Source: an uncultured Oscillospiraceae bacterium (GTDB taxonomy: Bacteria > Bacillota > Clostridia > Oscillospirales > Acutalibacteraceae). Taken from it: a stretch of 8,014 bases of DNA. Location of the stretch: the NCBI GenBank assembly GCA_900549155.1, contig URNF01000099.1, forward strand, positions 1-8,014, written 5' to 3'. The notes beneath the pieces are model-generated. The model worked only from the letters and a program-made list of their open reading frames with translations, was not told where the DNA came from and did no database searches. Every line of letters begins with the position of its first letter. Position 1 is the first letter of the stretch. The translations under genes and the position numbers were made by a program. Positions 5,582-8,014 of the stretch are shown in pieces.

Positions 5582-5610
5582 TTTACATTTCGGGAAAAGT
5601 ATGGTACTAT
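5582..5610 (+). promoter_or_regulatory. Extended -10 promoter for the YfhO-family gene
   Basis: TTTACA (5582-5587), a 17-nt spacer and TACTAT (5605-5610) preceded by TG at 5602-5603 give a sigma-A promoter with an extended -10 element. The start would be near 5617, leaving a leader of about 25 nt that contains GGAGG (5631-5635) six nt before the ATG at 5642. An alternative -10, TATACA (5608-5613), overlaps it. Confidence 0.65.
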
Positions 5611-5641
5611 ACATATATCTGCACACAACGGGAGGAACACC

Positions 5642-8014
5642 ATGAAAACGGAGCTTTCGGAGCGCACGCCGACTTCCACCAAAATTTCACTGTTTGTCGT
5701 CTTTTTGCTTCTGACCGCCGCGAACGCCTTTTGCATCGTGCGGGCAGGCTATTTCACCTTTGCCCTGCAGAAGTGGGCATATGCCCTCGGCTTTTCCGCA
5801 CTGCTGTCGGGGCTGCTTTGCTATGTCCTGTATGCGCTTTTGCCGCGCCAGCGCTTCCGTGCGGTGCAGCACGGCGCCGCCTTCTATCCGCTTTTGGCGG
5901 GGGCTTTGGGGCTTTTGTGCATGGCGCTTTCCTATGTGTGGCTCGGCGTGTGGCCGTTTGGCAACGAGTCGGTGATGATCGTCGATCTGCACCATCAATA
6001 CGGCCCGATGCTGTCCGAGCTGCGGGAAATGCTGCTAAGCGGCGGCGACGTGCTCTACACCTTCAAGACCGGCATCGGCGCAAACTTTATCTCGCTGTTT
6101 GCCTATTATCTCGCCAGCCCCTTCAACCTTCTGCTGGTGCTGTTCCCGTCATCGCTGCTCACCGAGGGCGTCTTGGTGATCACGCTGCTGAAAAACGCGC
6201 TCACCGCCGCGCTGTTTGCCGCCTGCCTGCAATATGTCCTGCGGCAAAAGGGGCTGTACACGGTGATGCTGGCGTTGTGCTATTCGCTTTCCATGTATGC
6301 CCTTGCCTATTCCTGGAACATCATGTGGCTCGACGCCGTGATGATGCTCCCGCTCGCTATCTTGGGCTTTGAGCGCATGATGCGCACCGGCAAATACGGC
6401 GTGTATATCCTGTCGCTTGCCTATATTCTCATCACGAACTACTATATCGGTTTCATGGTCTGCCTGTTCCTTGTGCTCTATTATATTGCCTTTGCCCTGC
6501 GGCGGCAGCGCAGCGCGGCGGCTGGCGGACGCGCCTTTTTGCGCTTCGCGGTCGGCTCGCTCATCGGCGGCGGACTGGCGATGGCAGTTTTGCTGCCGGT
6601 GTATTTCGCTTTGCAATATACCTCCGCTGTCGGCGAATCGATGCCCGACATCGGCTCGATGTTCGACATCTTCAAGCTGTTTTCAAGACAGCTGTTCGGC
6701 ACAACGCCGACCATCCGCTCCGGCAAGCTGCCGAACATCTATTGCGGCATCCTGCCGCTGACGCTGCTGCCGCTGTTTTTCACCGTGCGCACCATCCCGC
6801 TCAGACGGCGGCTCGCCTATGGCGGGCTGCTGGCGGCGATGAGTCTCAGCATGACCGTCAACATTCCGAACCTCATCTGGCACGGGCTGCACAGCCCGAA
6901 CGACCTGCCCTATCGCTTTTCGTTCCTGTTCATTTTCACGGTGCTGTTTTTGGCGGGCATGCTGTTCCCGCACCTCAAGGACATCACCCCGCGGCAGATC
7001 TTTGCGACGGTCGGCGGGCTTTGCGGCGCGATCATCCTGTATGAGACGCTGTCGGCAAAGAGCGACGACGTGTTTCTGCCGGTGTATGTAAGCTTGCTGC
7101 TGGTCGTTCTCTACGGCGGCATCCTGCTGCTCACTACCTATCGCAAGCTCGCTCCCCGCGCCGCGGCGGCGGTGCTGATGATGGCGGTGACGCTGGAAAT
7201 GACCGTGTCGGGCGGGCTGACGTTTGACACCCTCAACGCCAATGAATATTTCACCGACCACGATTCCTATGTGGACAACGCCGAGACCCGCGCTGCCGCG
7301 GCGGCGGTCGAGGAAATGAACGCCATCGGCGACAGAGAGCTGCAAAACGGGTTCTACCGCGCGGAGCTGCTGCCGCGCCGCACCTGTGTGGACACGGCGC
7401 TGTTCCACTACAGGGGGCTGACGTCGTTTTCCTCCAGCAACTACTATCGCACCACCCGTCTGCTCGGCAGCCTCGGCTATGCCTGCAACGGCGTGAACAG
7501 CTATCTGTATGAGAGCTTTGTGCCGGTGACGGATTCGCTGCTCGGCATCCGCTATCTTGCGCTGAACGCCGACATCACGGGGCACGCGCAGCTGGAAAAG
7601 GCGGGGGAGAGCAACACCGCCGACGGGAATTATGTCATCTATCGCAACAAGCTCGCACTGCCGATCGCCTATCGCGTGCAGGGCGACATCACAGCGTTTG
7701 CCACGCGGCAATATCACCCCTTTGCCACGCAGGAATCGCTTGTCGCCGCGCTGACCGGCGACGACACGCCGCTGTATACCTATGCCGACATCGAGACCGC
7801 CGGGGACAGCTTCGGCGTCGCATCCGCCGGCGGCACACAGTTCGGCATCAGCGAGGACGGCGGCACGGCGTGGTTCACCGCCGCGATCGACAAGCGCGCT
7901 CCGTATTATGTCTATGTCGACTGCCTGGCGGCAAAGAGCGCGTCGGTGTCGGTCGTTTTGCCGGACGGCACGGCGGGTGACACCTTTGACGCGTCGACCG
8001 ACGAGGCGTATATC
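5642..8014 (+). CDS. YfhO-family polytopic membrane protein (probable GT-C glycosyltransferase), 3' end cut by window
   Basis: An open frame of 791 codons runs without a stop off the right edge; the complete protein is probably somewhat longer, as YfhO proteins are around 850-900 residues. The start has GGAGG six nt upstream. About a dozen hydrophobic segments are visible in residues 15-520 (for example 15-34, 46-66, 80-103, 150-170, 205-224, 254-284, 302-324, 366-382, 391-408, 426-443, 452-470, 478-498, 504-524). Family hallmarks: VDLHHQY (114-120) in the first outer loop, TGIGANF (143-149), NIMWLDAVMMLP (226-237), TNYYIGFM (265-272), NDLPYRFSFLF (420-430), SSSNYYRTTRLLGSLGY (597-613) and LLGIRYL (633-639). 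The region after about 525 is a soluble, presumably extracytoplasmic domain. YfhO proteins in Bacillus and relatives are linked to glycosylation of lipoteichoic acid; the substrate here is unknown. No CsbB-like partner is present in the window. Confidence 0.93.
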   Translation, partial: MKTELSERTPTSTKISLFVVFLLLTAANAFCIVRAGYFTFALQKWAYALGFSALLSGLLCYVLYALLPRQRFRAVQHGAAFYPLLAGALGLLCMALSYVWLGVWPFGNESVMIVDLHHQYGPMLSELREMLLSGGDVLYTFKTGIGANFISLFAYYLASPFNLLLVLFPSSLLTEGVLVITLLKNALTAALFAACLQYVLRQKGLYTVMLALCYSLSMYALAYSWNIMWLDAVMMLPLAILGFERMMRTGKYGVYILSLAYILITNYYIGFMVCLFLVLYYIAFALRRQRSAAAGGRAFLRFAVGSLIGGGLAMAVLLPVYFALQYTSAVGESMPDIGSMFDIFKLFSRQLFGTTPTIRSGKLPNIYCGILPLTLLPLFFTVRTIPLRRRLAYGGLLAAMSLSMTVNIPNLIWHGLHSPNDLPYRFSFLFIFTVLFLAGMLFPHLKDITPRQIFATVGGLCGAIILYETLSAKSDDVFLPVYVSLLLVVLYGGILLLTTYRKLAPRAAAAVLMMAVTLEMTVSGGLTFDTLNANEYFTDHDSYVDNAETRAAAAAVEEMNAIGDRELQNGFYRAELLPRRTCVDTALFHYRGLTSFSSSNYYRTTRLLGSLGYACNGVNSYLYESFVPVTDSLLGIRYLALNADITGHAQLEKAGESNTADGNYVIYRNKLALPIAYRVQGDITAFATRQYHPFATQESLVAALTGDDTPLYTYADIETAGDSFGVASAGGTQFGISEDGGTAWFTAAIDKRAPYYVYVDCLAAKSASVSVVLPDGTAGDTFDASTDEAYI

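Noticed and set aside
6683..7717. 344-codon minus-strand open frame opposite the YfhO gene
   Set aside because: It is a Gln/Arg/His-rich shadow of an unmistakable membrane protein on the plus strand.

Overview
This window looks like a chromosomal segment of a GC-rich low-GC-phylum relative: a Firmicutes, class Clostridia, most likely of the Oscillospirales/Ruminococcaceae type. This is inferred from strong AGGAGG-like ribosome-binding sites, sigma-A-like promoters, a YfhO-family membrane protein, a clostridial-style S1-domain protein and a lipobox lipoprotein, all in high-GC codons. Species cannot be fixed from the sequence. There is no tRNA, rRNA, CRISPR array, transposase, phage gene or integrase.

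Layout. (1) At the left edge, a near-consensus promoter (26-54, minus) fires out of the window. (2) A YfcE-type metallophosphoesterase (129-590, minus) is divergent from (3) a tightly packed plus-strand set of three small uncharacterised genes (657-917, 904-1266, 1267-1500), which ends at a strong, probably bidirectional terminator (1500-1530). (4) A 100-bp structured stretch (1529-1629) with an imperfect direct repeat around two hairpins fills the gap to the convergent minus-strand genes. (5) Those minus-strand genes are, in transcription order, an S1-domain RNA-binding protein (5507-4533), a peptide/solute-binding lipoprotein (4464-2851) and an NADP-type isocitrate dehydrogenase (2826-1630). 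A GC-rich hairpin with a T-rich tail lies between the first two, and a near-consensus promoter is embedded in the end of the S1-protein gene. (6) Divergent from that block, a YfhO-family multi-pass membrane protein (5642 onward, plus) runs off the right edge without a stop codon.

How the genes fit together. The three small genes overlap or abut and surely form one transcript; their job is unknown. The binding lipoprotein and icd are 24 bp apart with no terminator between them and should be co-transcribed, although no permease or ATPase genes accompany the lipoprotein here. Its messenger RNA would start inside the upstream S1-protein gene and pass through the hairpin, which makes the leader a candidate attenuator. 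The YfhO protein has its own extended -10 promoter.

No whole new system (defence, mobile or biosynthetic) is evident. The items most worth a second look are the small-gene trio, the hairpin leader before the lipoprotein-icd pair, and the structured repeat downstream of icd. Very long open frames on the opposite strands are shadows of real genes in GC-rich DNA.
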